A DNA stretch of 64,000 nt from Clostridium sp. AM34-11AC (GTDB taxonomy: Bacteria; Bacillota; Clostridia; Lachnospirales; Lachnospiraceae): the NCBI RefSeq assembly GCF_003435375.1, contig NZ_QWGL01000015.1, positions 1 through 64,000 on the forward strand. Reading direction: 5' to 3'. Made by a program: the position numbers and the translations under genes. Positions 28,586-37,826 of the stretch are shown here, piece after piece. Below the pieces are notes generated by a model, which did not search any database, was not told the origin of the DNA, and saw nothing but the letters and a program-made list of their open reading frames with translations. The stretch's first letter is position 1, and every line of letters begins with the position of its first letter.

Positions 28586-28623
28586 ATTACTGTACACGTG
28601 GTATGCATTTTCTGAACTAAAAA
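28586..28623. repeat. Left-end fragment of the palindromic MITE-like element
   Basis: attactgtacacgtggta...ttttctgaact matches the left 38 bases of the elements at 20528 and 55743, with decay. The right part is missing. Confidence 0.5.
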
Positions 28624-28683
28624 TAAAAAAGAATAGAAAAATGTTGATTGTTCACAATTTATTTATACTGAATCATATAAAGC

Positions 28684-28699
28684 CATGATGTTACATAAT
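28684..28699 (-). promoter_or_regulatory. Decayed GntR operator upstream of the rbsD relic
   Basis: On the minus strand this reads TATGTAACATCATGGC, close to the operator word TATATAACATTATATA. It corresponds to the operator position of the intact RbsD operon. Confidence 0.35.
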
Positions 28700-28722
28700 G
28701 TATTGTATAAACATGAAATCAA

Positions 28723-28815
28723 ATGGTCAGCCATGCGGTGATCCGTGCAGAATCCGGATATATATTTTCGATGGTGCGGCATAAGGATATGATCGTTCTT
28801 CGGTACACTTTGTGA
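28723..28815 (+). pseudogene. Relic of an RbsD/FucU gene (first 30 codons)
   Basis: The frame encodes MVSHAVIRAESGY...MVRHKDMIVL and then stops. It aligns with MIKHTVINAELGY...TARHKDAIVI, the start of the gene at 25796. The upstream region also aligns (tatactg..tcatataaa..atgatgttaYataa). This is the 5' remnant of a duplicated promoter and gene whose remainder is lost. Confidence 0.75.
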
Positions 28816-28870
28816 AAAAAATCCGGATAACAGAATCTGACTTAAAAAATATGTCAGAGTACAAAATTAT

Positions 28871-28899
28871 TTGACAAATCAGCACTTGAATGCTAATAT
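28871..28899 (+). promoter_or_regulatory. Strong promoter of the oligopeptide importer operon
   Basis: TTGACA (28871-28876), a 17-base spacer and TAATAT (28894-28899). The operator candidate at 28915-28930 follows at the expected start of transcription. Confidence 0.75.
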
Positions 28900-28914
28900 A
28901 GACGTATCTAATAT

Positions 28915-28930
28915 TATATAATGTTATATA
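28915..28930 (+). promoter_or_regulatory. GntR operator candidate, exact reverse complement of the GntR gene site
   Basis: TATATAATGTTATATA is the exact reverse complement of TATATAACATTATATA at 44188-44203, beside the GntR gene promoter. It is a dyad (TATATAA-N2-TTATATA) placed to block transcription from the promoter at 28871-28899. Confidence 0.7.
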
Positions 28931-28973
28931 GCATATGCAAATGTTTACATGATCAATGGAAGGGAGAAATAGA

Positions 28974-29927
28974 ATGAAAAAGTATGTATTACGGCGTGCT
29001 TTGATAGCAATACCAATTTTCTTTGGAATTACAGTTCTGGTTTTTTTAATTTCTTCTATGGCGTCCGGAAGCCCATTAGAGTTGTTGCTCAACAACCAGA
29101 ATATTTCAGCGGCAGAAGTTGAACGACAGCGGATAAAGCTTGGTCTGGATCAACCGTTGTATATCCAGTATTTCACCTGGATCAAAAACTTTTTCCAGGG
29201 AAATCTGGGAGATTCATACAGAACAGGACAGCCGGTAATGCAAATGATTTTGGAAGGTCTTGGTCCGACAATTCTGTTGACCTTTGCGGCAGTGATCATT
29301 GCCTGTCTGATCTCAATCCCATTAGGAGTTCAGTCAGCAAGATATCAGAATAAAGGCTGGGACAATGGTTCGTCGGTATTTTCATTCCTGGCGACTTCAA
29401 CTCCGAGCTTCTTCCTGGCATTGATTTTTTTATATGTTTTTTCAGTGAAATTAAAAGTGCTTCCTATTGGCGGCATGTACGATGTTGGAAAAAAGGAGAC
29501 CATAGGTTCATTATTGCGCCATTTATTTATGCCGTCGGTCGTCCTGGCAATGCAGCTAGTGGGAAGCCTGATCCAGTATACAAGAAGCAGCATGCTGGAG
29601 GTTATGAGGGAGGATTTCGTCAGAACAGCACGATCAAAAGGAATCAAAGAAAAGAAAGTTATAATAAAACATGTGCTGCGAAATTCTTTGATACCGGTGG
29701 TTACATATCTTGGTATGGAAATACCGCTGCTGATTGGCGGAGCAGTTGTCACGGAGCAGGTTTTTTCCTGGCCGGGAATCGGAAGCCTGATGATCAAGTC
29801 CATAGATGCCAGAGATTATCCGGTTGTTATGGGGATTACAGTGTTGGTCGCAATTGCGGTGCTGGTATTTAATATTTTAACAGATCTTGTTTACGGAATT
29901 CTTGATCCACGGATCCGGTATAATTAA
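28974..29927 (+). CDS. Oligopeptide ABC importer permease (DppB/OppB type)
   Basis: This 317-residue protein has six membrane helices and the typical N terminus MKKYVLRRALIAIPIFFGIT. The loop that contacts the ATPase is visible as ARSKGIKEKKVIIKHVLRN. ATG 28974 follows ggaagggagaaatag. It begins an operon running to the kinase gene at 38732 with only short gaps. Confidence 0.92.
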   Translation: MKKYVLRRALIAIPIFFGITVLVFLISSMASGSPLELLLNNQNISAAEVERQRIKLGLDQPLYIQYFTWIKNFFQGNLGDSYRTGQPVMQMILEGLGPTILLTFAAVIIACLISIPLGVQSARYQNKGWDNGSSVFSFLATSTPSFFLALIFLYVFSVKLKVLPIGGMYDVGKKETIGSLLRHLFMPSVVLAMQLVGSLIQYTRSSMLEVMREDFVRTARSKGIKEKKVIIKHVLRNSLIPVVTYLGMEIPLLIGGAVVTEQVFSWPGIGSLMIKSIDARDYPVVMGITVLVAIAVLVFNILTDLVYGILDPRIRYN

Positions 29928-29941
29928 GGGAGGTGAGAAAG

Positions 29942-30808
29942 GTGGAAGATAGTAAAAAAGAGTCGAAAGCGAAAAACTTTATCAAGAGGTATTGTAACAA
30001 CAAATTGGCGGTAATCGGTTTTTTCACACTGGTGCTTATCACACTGATCGTTATCATAGCTCCTCCGTTCCTTCCGTTTTCGGAAGCTGAGATCGATCCG
30101 TTGGCATTCAATATGCCGCCTAGCGCGAAACATCTGTTGGGAGGAGACGATGTCGGCAGAGATGTATTAAGTCGATTACTTTACGGTGGCCGGGTGTCTT
30201 TGGCAGTTGGAATTTTTTCCACGGCGGTCAGCGTGATTGTGGGAATTCCTCTGGGTATGCTGGCAGCATTTTATCGTGGGGCATTTGAAGTTGTGGTAAT
30301 GCGTTTGTCAGATATTTTCATGTCATTTCCATCCACGATTCTGATTTTGTTTCTGGTATCCATGTTTGGCCCGTCAATTATCACCGTCACGGTTGTGATA
30401 GGTGTGCTCGGATGGCCGAAATTCGCAAGACAGATTTATGGAAGTGTTTTGAGCATAAGAGAAAAGGATTACATTGAAGGTGCTGTGGCGATTGGAGCAA
30501 AAGACAAGTTGATCATTACCAGATATATCCTTCCGAACGCGGTCGCTCCGATTTTTATTTCCATTACATTTCGGATCGCCTCCGCGATTATTTTGGAATC
30601 TTCGTTAAGCTTCCTTGGAATGGGTGTTCAGCCGCCGGCTGCTTCCTGGGGAAATATGCTTTATAATGCACAGTCCATCACGATCTTGACCAGCCGTCCA
30701 TGGATGTGGGTTCCGCCGGGACTGGCACTGGTAATCACAATTCTTTCGATTAACTTTATTGGAAACGGTTTGCGGGATGCGTTAGATCCGAAAACAGCAA
30801 AAAAATAA
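29942..30808 (+). CDS. Oligopeptide ABC importer permease (DppC/OppC type)
   Basis: This protein of about 288 residues has six helices and the OppC-type segments HLLGGDDVGRDVLSRLLYG and the EAA-like loop AVAIGAKDKLIITRYILPN. I prefer GTG 29942 because it is correctly spaced from the ggaggtgag site; GTG 29933 is the longer alternative. It pairs with the preceding permease. Confidence 0.92.
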   Translation: MEDSKKESKAKNFIKRYCNNKLAVIGFFTLVLITLIVIIAPPFLPFSEAEIDPLAFNMPPSAKHLLGGDDVGRDVLSRLLYGGRVSLAVGIFSTAVSVIVGIPLGMLAAFYRGAFEVVVMRLSDIFMSFPSTILILFLVSMFGPSIITVTVVIGVLGWPKFARQIYGSVLSIREKDYIEGAVAIGAKDKLIITRYILPNAVAPIFISITFRIASAIILESSLSFLGMGVQPPAASWGNMLYNAQSITILTSRPWMWVPPGLALVITILSINFIGNGLRDALDPKTAKK

Positions 30809-30828
30809 TTATAGGAGGAGAAAAGAAA

Positions 30829-32499
30829 ATGAAGAAGACGACAAAAATGCTGGCAATTTTATTAGCGGCAATGACAGCGCTGTCCGGATGCGGAGGAAGT
30901 GGTACAACGACCACACAGACAGAAGGGAAAACGGAAACAACGGCTGCAGCGGAAAAAACGGGAACAGAAACAGCGCAGAAAGGTCCTAAAGATGAAGTAG
31001 TAACTATGGCAGTTATTTCTTCCTGGGACACATTGAATATTTACAATACGTCAGGAAATTACGGAAACGCGGTAGCAGATCAATTATTTGAACGTCTGGT
31101 TACAAGAACACATGATGGAGTTATCGAACCCCGCCTTGCGACTGAGTGGCAAATAGCAGATGATAACAAGTCGATGACTTTCAAATTAGCTGAAAATGCA
31201 TTGTGGCATGACGGAGAAAAACTGACGGCAAATGACATTGTATTTACCTGTAAGGCAATGACGAATCCAGATGTGGATAACTATTATCGTTCCGCGTTTA
31301 ATGTGTTAGCGGGAACCGATGATGACGGCATTGCAGCAGACACAGATCAGGTAGGTGTAGAAGCTGTCGATGATTATACGGTAAAATTTTCATTTAAAGA
31401 GCCGAAGGATCAGGATACTATTTTAAACGCATTCTTAAGCTTCCTTTATGTTCTTCCGGAACATATTTTAGATACTGGAAATTATGCGGATATCAATAAC
31501 TCTTCTTTCTGGACAAGTCCAGTTGGTGCCGGACCATTTAAATATGTGAAAGATACTGCAGGTGAGACTTTAGAGATGGAAGCATTTGAAGACTATTATC
31601 AGGGATGCCCTGATTTTAAGACATTAGTCGTTCGTGTTGTGCCGGCAGCAAACCTGACAGCAGGACTCTTAAATGGAGATATTGATGTGGTTGGCATGGG
31701 AAGTATCCCGTTATCCGACTGGGCAACTGTCAAGAGCTCAGACTCTCTTGTGGCTGCTTCTGTAGAAGATTATTCTTATCAGTATATGTTATTTAATCTG
31801 TCTGACGAGGATCCTGATTTCCAGGACGCGAAGGTGAGAAATGCATTTGATAAAGCGATCAACAAACAGGTGATGGTTGATCAGCTGATGCTGGGAGAAG
31901 GTCAGGTTGCTGTCGGACCGATGCCAAAATATCATCCGTATTATGATGAGAACCTGAAACCTAATACATATGACCCGGAAGCAGCAGAGACAATGCTGAA
32001 AGAAGCAGGATTTAATTTTGACAAAGAGTATCTGATGATCGTTCCGAAAGGAAATCAGGTAAGAGAGCAGTCTGCGCTCCTAATCCAACAGGACCTTGAA
32101 AAAATCGGTGTGAAAGTAAAAATTGAGACATATGATTTCACTACATTACTTCAGATGCTCCGCGAAGGAAAAGCTGATTTAGGTCTTCTCGGAGGCGGAA
32201 GTAATATCGATCCGAACGAAAGCAGCGTAATTTTAAAACCGAATGACGCAAGAAACTATTCACTTGTAAAAGATCCAAAGTGGTTTGATCTGGCTAACGA
32301 AGGCGTTTCTAAAGTAACAAAGGAAGAGCGGAAAAAGTGCTATGACGCATATCAGGAAGCATTAGTAGAAGATCAGCCGTATATCTGGTTATACCATCAG
32401 AATGATTTATGGGCATATTCAAAACGTTTAGCAGAAGTTCCGATCGAGAATTTTGTATGGTTTAATTTCGAAGTATGGAAATGGAAACTTGCAGATTGA
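30829..32499 (+). CDS. Oligopeptide-type ABC substrate-binding lipoprotein
   Basis: This is a 556-residue SBP_bac_5 family lipoprotein. The signal peptide ends ALSGC with lipidated Cys21, followed by a Thr/Glu/Gly-rich linker of about 35 residues. The mature domain has the family pattern of RLATEWQIADDNKSMTFKL, LWHDGEKLTANDIVFT and later WTSPVGAGPFKYV. It delivers peptides or similar compounds to the flanking permeases. In this context glycated peptides or amino acids are a candidate ligand. Confidence 0.93.
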   Translation: MKKTTKMLAILLAAMTALSGCGGSGTTTTQTEGKTETTAAAEKTGTETAQKGPKDEVVTMAVISSWDTLNIYNTSGNYGNAVADQLFERLVTRTHDGVIEPRLATEWQIADDNKSMTFKLAENALWHDGEKLTANDIVFTCKAMTNPDVDNYYRSAFNVLAGTDDDGIAADTDQVGVEAVDDYTVKFSFKEPKDQDTILNAFLSFLYVLPEHILDTGNYADINNSSFWTSPVGAGPFKYVKDTAGETLEMEAFEDYYQGCPDFKTLVVRVVPAANLTAGLLNGDIDVVGMGSIPLSDWATVKSSDSLVAASVEDYSYQYMLFNLSDEDPDFQDAKVRNAFDKAINKQVMVDQLMLGEGQVAVGPMPKYHPYYDENLKPNTYDPEAAETMLKEAGFNFDKEYLMIVPKGNQVREQSALLIQQDLEKIGVKVKIETYDFTTLLQMLREGKADLGLLGGGSNIDPNESSVILKPNDARNYSLVKDPKWFDLANEGVSKVTKEERKKCYDAYQEALVEDQPYIWLYHQNDLWAYSKRLAEVPIENFVWFNFEVWKWKLAD

Positions 32500-32528
32500 T
32501 CCGTGGACGGAAAGGAGATAGCATAGCG

Positions 32529-33944
32529 ATGGAAGGACCGAAAATCGAGGAAGTATTGACATATCTTGACGAGAATTTTGATAATGATTTAAAGGCTGTC
32601 CAGGATTTTATGCGTATGAAATCCATTTCAGCGACAGGGGAAGGTATCCGGGAAACAGCGGAACGCGTGAAGGAAATGATCGAAGAGTGCGGCGGCACCT
32701 CTGAGCTGATTGAGACACCTGGTAATCCCATTGTTTACGGCCGCATTGATGAAAAAGCAGAGCACACGCTTCTTATCTACAGCATGTACGATGTGCTTCC
32801 GGCTGAGGAGCCTGACTGGATTTCAGATCCGTGGGCAGCAGAAATCCATCCGTTCAGAGATTACGGAGACTGCATTATCGGTCGTGGTGCAGTAAATACA
32901 AAGGGACCGACAGTCGCTTTCTTCAGAGCGATAAAGGCATATAAAAAAATTGCCGGAAAACTTCCGGTAAACCTTGTATTCCTGATAGAGGGGGAGGAGG
33001 AACTTTCCTCCAAATCCCTCCAGGAGTTCCTGGAAGTCAACAAGGATAAATTTAAAGACTGCGATGCAATGTTTTTCCCATCATTTGGAGAGGAAAACAG
33101 AATTGCTTCCATCTTTATGGGGGTGAAGGGAATTGTAAGCTTTGAACTGAAGTCAAAAGGCGGAGACTGGGGCGGTCCGACAGACCGAGGGATCCATGGC
33201 GCTTTTGCAGCCTGGGTTGCGAACCCTGTGTGGAGAATGACAAAAGCGCTCTCATCGATGATCGGCGAGAATGAAAATGAAATTTTGATCGATGGTTTTT
33301 ATGATGGAATCTTACCATTGGAAAAGGAAAAAGACGAGGCTTTGGCTGCTTCCGCGGACCTTCTGGATGAAGAAGAGTGGAAAACAGCGTATGACGTCAA
33401 AAAATTCAAGTGGGACTTAACCGGTCTGGATCTGTGGAAAAAGATGCTGACGGTTCCGACTCTGAATATTGATGGTATCAAAGGCGGCTATATCGGTGAA
33501 GGTTCAAAGACACTTTTACCGCACGAAGTAACGGTTAAGATGGATATCCGCCTTGTTCCGGGAATGAAGCCGGACGAAATGCTGAAGAAAGTACGGAAAC
33601 ATCTGGATTCCAGAGGCTTCCAGGATATCGAGATCGAGGAGTATGGAAAGCCATATGATCCGTCCAGCGTACCTTATCATTCTTCTTCTGTTCAGACCTT
33701 GAAGAAAACATATGAGCTGATGGGAACAAGACCGCAGATCTGGCCCTGGAATCCGGGTTCCGCACCATATTTCCTGTTCGAGAAGATATTGGGGATCCCA
33801 TACGTCACAGGCGGTATGGGACATGGATCCAGGCAGCATTCCAGCAATGAATACTGCACAGTCAAAGGAGTACTGGATTTCGAAAAATCCATGATATATT
33901 ATCTGAAACTATTCCCTGAATACGCGGACAGCAAGAAAAAATAG
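32529..33944 (+). CDS. M20-family metallopeptidase/amidohydrolase
   Basis: This 471-residue protein is an M20/M25/M40-type zinc hydrolase such as peptidases and deacylases. Visible blocks are GRGAVNTKGP with the metal-bridging Asp position occupied by Asn, LIEGEEELSS with the catalytic Glu, and GMGHGSRQHSSNEY near the C terminus. The first metal-ligand motif, usually HxD, reads YSMYDV, so Met replaces the His. ATG 32529 lies 11 bases after aaaggag; the frame upstream overlaps the lipoprotein end. It lies within the importer operon and probably trims imported peptides or conjugates. The changed ligands could mean altered metal use. Confidence 0.82.
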   Translation: MEGPKIEEVLTYLDENFDNDLKAVQDFMRMKSISATGEGIRETAERVKEMIEECGGTSELIETPGNPIVYGRIDEKAEHTLLIYSMYDVLPAEEPDWISDPWAAEIHPFRDYGDCIIGRGAVNTKGPTVAFFRAIKAYKKIAGKLPVNLVFLIEGEEELSSKSLQEFLEVNKDKFKDCDAMFFPSFGEENRIASIFMGVKGIVSFELKSKGGDWGGPTDRGIHGAFAAWVANPVWRMTKALSSMIGENENEILIDGFYDGILPLEKEKDEALAASADLLDEEEWKTAYDVKKFKWDLTGLDLWKKMLTVPTLNIDGIKGGYIGEGSKTLLPHEVTVKMDIRLVPGMKPDEMLKKVRKHLDSRGFQDIEIEEYGKPYDPSSVPYHSSSVQTLKKTYELMGTRPQIWPWNPGSAPYFLFEKILGIPYVTGGMGHGSRQHSSNEYCTVKGVLDFEKSMIYYLKLFPEYADSKKK

Positions 33945-33963
33945 ATGCGGGGAGGAATGTGTA

Positions 33964-34947
33964 ATGAAGGATGATGTAATATTACAGGTAAAAGATCTGA
34001 AAACATATTTCTTTGATCGAACTGGAAAAGTTCCTGCTGTCGATGGAGTTGATTTCACCATACGAAAAGGCGAAACCCTTGGTATCGTAGGCGAGTCGGG
34101 ATGCGGAAAGAGCGTTACATCGATGTCAATATTAAAGCTATTGCCTCCGGAAGGAAAGGTTGTAGATGGGGAGATTATCTTTAAAGGGGAAAATATTGTG
34201 AATTATTCTGCGGAGCAGATGGAAAAAATCCGTGGAAAAGAAATCGCGATGATTTTTCAGGAGCCGATGACATCGTTGAACCCGGTCTATACAGTTGGAA
34301 CCCAGATTTCAGAAATGATAACTGCCCATGAGAAAGTCTCAAAAAAGGAAGTAAGAGAGCGCGCTATCGAAATGCTCAGGCTTGTAGGTATTCCGTCTCC
34401 CGAGAAAAGAGTGGACGAATATCCACATGAACTGAGCGGAGGAATGCGCCAGAGGGTTATGATTGCCATGGCGCTGTCTTGCAATCCGGAACTTTTGATC
34501 GCAGATGAACCGACAACGGCTCTTGATGTGACGATCCAGGCGCAGATCTTAGATTTAATGCGTAAACTACAGAAAAAGCTGAATACATCTATTATGATGA
34601 TCACGCATGATTTGGGTGTTATTGCGGAAATGGCTGATTATGTGCTTGTGATGTACGCGGGGAGGGTAATGGAATATTGTGATGTCCATTCCCTGTTTAA
34701 AGATCCACTGCATCCATATACGCAGGGTCTGATCAGCGCACTTCCTAATATTAACGATCAGAAGGACAGATTATATGTGATAAAAGGAAATGTTCCAAGC
34801 CTGTATGACATGCCTGCCGGATGTGGATTCTGGCCTCGTTGTCCTTATGCGACGGAGAGATGCAAAACAGAAGTTCCCGATTTATATCAGATAGGTGATC
34901 GCAAGGTACGATGCTTTTTACATGAAAATCGAAAGCAGGTGGTATAG
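33964..34947 (+). CDS. oppD: Oligopeptide ABC importer ATPase (OppD/DppD)
   Basis: This 327-residue ATPase has Walker A GESGCGKSVT, signature LSGGMRQRVMIAMAL, Walker B LLIADEPTTALD and the switch His in MITHDLGVIAEMAD. The C-terminal oligopeptide extension with CGFWPRCPYATERC carries the cysteines typical of OppD/OppF. It starts 19 bases after the M20 gene. Confidence 0.95.
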   Translation: MKDDVILQVKDLKTYFFDRTGKVPAVDGVDFTIRKGETLGIVGESGCGKSVTSMSILKLLPPEGKVVDGEIIFKGENIVNYSAEQMEKIRGKEIAMIFQEPMTSLNPVYTVGTQISEMITAHEKVSKKEVRERAIEMLRLVGIPSPEKRVDEYPHELSGGMRQRVMIAMALSCNPELLIADEPTTALDVTIQAQILDLMRKLQKKLNTSIMMITHDLGVIAEMADYVLVMYAGRVMEYCDVHSLFKDPLHPYTQGLISALPNINDQKDRLYVIKGNVPSLYDMPAGCGFWPRCPYATERCKTEVPDLYQIGDRKVRCFLHENRKQVV

Positions 34948-35949
34948 GTGGCAGGGAATTTATTAGAAGTACGAAATTTAAAGAAATATTATTCAGTTAA
35001 GTCTGGTTTTCTGAATAAGGACTGCCGCAGCGTAAAAGCCGTGGACGGCATTAACTTATCGGTAAAGCAGGGAGAAATTCTTGGAATTGTCGGAGAAAGC
35101 GGCTGTGGAAAGTCAACACTCGGAAGAAGTATTTTACGATTGATAGAGCCAACAAGCGGGGAAGTCATTTTTGAAGGCACTAATATCTGCGGATTAAAGA
35201 AAGAAGAAATGCGTCTGAAACGCAGGGAAATGCAGATCGTGTTTCAGGATCCGGGCGCCTCGTTAAATCCAAGATTGACGGTTGGCGAAATTATCGGAGA
35301 ACCGCTCGAAGTGTTTCATATCTGCGAGGGCAAGGAAAAAGAAGAGAGAATTTATAAGCTCATGGATTTGGTTGGGATTAACCGTGCGTATATTAATCGC
35401 TTCCCGCATGAATTTTCCGGTGGACAAAGACAGCGTCTTGGGATCGCAAGAGCACTGGCGGTGAATCCTAAATTGATCATTTGTGATGAGCCAGTATCGG
35501 CACTGGATGTCTCCATACGAGCGCAGGTGTTGAATCTGATGAAGGAATTGAAAGACAAACTGAATTTGACTTATATCTTTATTTCTCATGACCTCAGTGT
35601 TGTACATCACATCTGCGATCGCGTGGCTGTTATGTACCTGGGACGGGTTGTGGAGATAGCAGATAAAAAACAGATATATGAGAATCCGGTCCATCCATAC
35701 ACAAAGGCTCTGTTGTCGGCAATTCCAATGCCTGATCCGGAGGTAAAGCGGGAACGGATCATTCTTCAGGGAGATGTCCCAAATCCGGCCGATCCCCCAT
35801 CAGGATGCCATTTTCATAAGCGTTGTCCTTATGCAAAAAAAGAATGTTCAGAAACAGTACCGCCGTTTGTAACAGTTGAACCGGGACATCAGGTATTATG
35901 TTGGCTGGCAGAAGAGCAGCAGTCAGAAACAAAGCATGAAGAAAAATGA
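34948..35949 (+). CDS. oppF: Oligopeptide ABC importer ATPase (OppF/DppF)
   Basis: This 333-residue ATPase has Walker A GESGCGKSTLG, signature FSGGQRQRLGIARAL, Walker B LIICDEPVSALDVS and switch HDLSVVHHICD. A Cys-containing tail HKRCPYAKKEC matches OppF-type proteins. It uses GTG at the base directly after the OppD stop; the ribosome site is caggtggtata at the end of oppD. Confidence 0.95.
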   Translation: MAGNLLEVRNLKKYYSVKSGFLNKDCRSVKAVDGINLSVKQGEILGIVGESGCGKSTLGRSILRLIEPTSGEVIFEGTNICGLKKEEMRLKRREMQIVFQDPGASLNPRLTVGEIIGEPLEVFHICEGKEKEERIYKLMDLVGINRAYINRFPHEFSGGQRQRLGIARALAVNPKLIICDEPVSALDVSIRAQVLNLMKELKDKLNLTYIFISHDLSVVHHICDRVAVMYLGRVVEIADKKQIYENPVHPYTKALLSAIPMPDPEVKRERIILQGDVPNPADPPSGCHFHKRCPYAKKECSETVPPFVTVEPGHQVLCWLAEEQQSETKHEEK

Positions 35950-35998
35950 CGTGATGTGACCAAACAGGGATATTTGCATGGATGGAGGAATGGAAACG

Positions 35999-37807
35999 AT
36001 GAACACACAGGAAAGTATTCTGAAGACAATTGAAGATAAAAGGGAGCAGTATATTCATGCTGCTCTTGATATCTGGGATTATGCGGAACCAATTTTTGAA
36101 GAATATAAATCTTCTGCCCGCCTTTCAGCACTTCTTGAACAGGAAGGCTTTTCCGTGACAAAAGGGGTTGCCGGTCTGCCGACCGCATTTATTGCCTCTT
36201 GGGGTGAGGGAAAGCCCGTAATCGGGTTCATGGGAGAATTTGACGCGCTTCCAAATCTGAGCCAGAAAGCAGATTCCGTTGAAAGAGAACCGATCATCGA
36301 GGGTGGACACGGTCACGGGTGTGGTCATCATACTTTGGGAACAGCGGCTGTCGCTGCTGCAATCGCGGTGAAAGACTATTTAAAGGAAAACGGAATAAAA
36401 GGAACCGTCCGTTTTTATGGATGCCCGGCCGAGGAAGGCGGTGCCGGAAAAGTGCTGATGAAACAGGCTGGAGTATTTGATGATTGCGCCGCAGCGATCA
36501 GTTGGCATCCGACAGACGATAACGGTATATGGTCGATCAACTTTCACGCGCAGCAAAAAGTAATTTACAGTTTTAAGGGAAAACGCGCTGCTGATGCGCT
36601 GCAGATCTTTTTGATGGGCGCGACAAATGTCAGACATTATCTTGATCCCTGCTTTGTCGTACGTTCCACAATTCTTTCACCGGGCGATGATGCAAACGAT
36701 GGAGAAGTGCCTGAAGCCCGGATTCTATATGCATATCGCGCTCATGTGAGTAGTCAGGTCAAAGAAGGATTTCAGCTATTACATATGGCAGCATACGGCG
36801 CGGCTGTCATGACCGGATGCGTATTGACGGCGGATTATAAGACAGGAACAACTGAGCTGCTTCCGAACCGGACGCTGGAACGCACTATGTATAAAAAATA
36901 CCAGATAGTGGGCACTGTTCCAATGACGGAAGCAGACTGGAAATATGCAGAACATATGCATCAGTCTCTTCCGGAAAACGGAGAACAGGCAACCTTCGAT
37001 TTAATGCGACTGTTGTATGAGGAACAGGCAGAAGATATTATCAGGCAGGTGAAAGGAAAGCCGTATAATGATGTATTGTATCCTTTCCGCGAAATTAATA
37101 TCCATAAGCCTGGTTCAACAGATATTTGCGATGTAAGCTTTGCAACGCCTACTGTACAGTGTGTGGCAGCGTGCTATATAAAGGATACGTTGGGACATTC
37201 CTGGCAGGAGGTTGCCCAAGGGCGCAGTGATATCTGCATGAAGGGAATGCTGGTAGCGGCAAAGGTAATGGCACTGACGGGAGCTGAGTTATTTGAACAG
37301 CCGCTTCTTTTGGAGCAGGTTCGGAAAGAGTTTGAGGAAAAGAGAAAAGCATATTCATATCTGCCGCTCCTTGCAAGGAAAACTGTAGAGAACGGGGAAA
37401 TGTCTGCACAAAAAATGGATATGGAGAGGAAGCTGTCTGATTTTAACAAGTCCCGGAAAGTGCAGGTAGAGTTTACTGGTCTGTGTGACGATGGATTAGC
37501 ACAAAGACAGACAGGTAAAGCCCTGTCCAAAAATGGAAATGCATTAGAGGCGCTGGAATTTTTCACTCTGGGTCTGGCATATGGGAACAAAGATATATTC
37601 GATAAGGTTGGCTATGAGACGAGAATCATGGAAACAGGCGATGAGGATATGGTTAAGGTTCCGGAACTGACGAAGATCCTGGTGACTGTAAAGCAGCAGG
37701 AAGACATTCGCAGTGATGATCTCAGAGAATTTTTTACAGGTGTGGACATGGTAGCCACAGGGGCGGCAGAAGTGACTGGCTGCCAGGTAAAATTTTTATT
37801 TGAGTAA
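35999..37807 (+). CDS. AbgB-like M20 amidohydrolase with a deletion and an unknown C-terminal domain
   Basis: Residues 1 to about 470 resemble AbgB-type amidohydrolases: GFMGEFDALPNLSQ, GHGHGCGHHTLG with metal ligands, and GCPAEEGGAGK. In the family the strand FKGK is followed by SAHAAASP(x)LG before RSALDA. Here FKGK runs straight into RAADALQIF, so about 11 residues including a conserved His are missing in frame. About 130 residues at the C terminus, starting near VENGEMSAQK, are extra and not recognised. ATG 35999 is well spaced after gatggagga; earlier in-frame ATGs are less so. It probably cleaves an amide in the imported substrate, if still active. Confidence 0.75.
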   Translation: MNTQESILKTIEDKREQYIHAALDIWDYAEPIFEEYKSSARLSALLEQEGFSVTKGVAGLPTAFIASWGEGKPVIGFMGEFDALPNLSQKADSVEREPIIEGGHGHGCGHHTLGTAAVAAAIAVKDYLKENGIKGTVRFYGCPAEEGGAGKVLMKQAGVFDDCAAAISWHPTDDNGIWSINFHAQQKVIYSFKGKRAADALQIFLMGATNVRHYLDPCFVVRSTILSPGDDANDGEVPEARILYAYRAHVSSQVKEGFQLLHMAAYGAAVMTGCVLTADYKTGTTELLPNRTLERTMYKKYQIVGTVPMTEADWKYAEHMHQSLPENGEQATFDLMRLLYEEQAEDIIRQVKGKPYNDVLYPFREINIHKPGSTDICDVSFATPTVQCVAACYIKDTLGHSWQEVAQGRSDICMKGMLVAAKVMALTGAELFEQPLLLEQVRKEFEEKRKAYSYLPLLARKTVENGEMSAQKMDMERKLSDFNKSRKVQVEFTGLCDDGLAQRQTGKALSKNGNALEALEFFTLGLAYGNKDIFDKVGYETRIMETGDEDMVKVPELTKILVTVKQQEDIRSDDLREFFTGVDMVATGAAEVTGCQVKFLFE

Positions 37808-37826
37808 AAAATAAGAGGATACAAAA

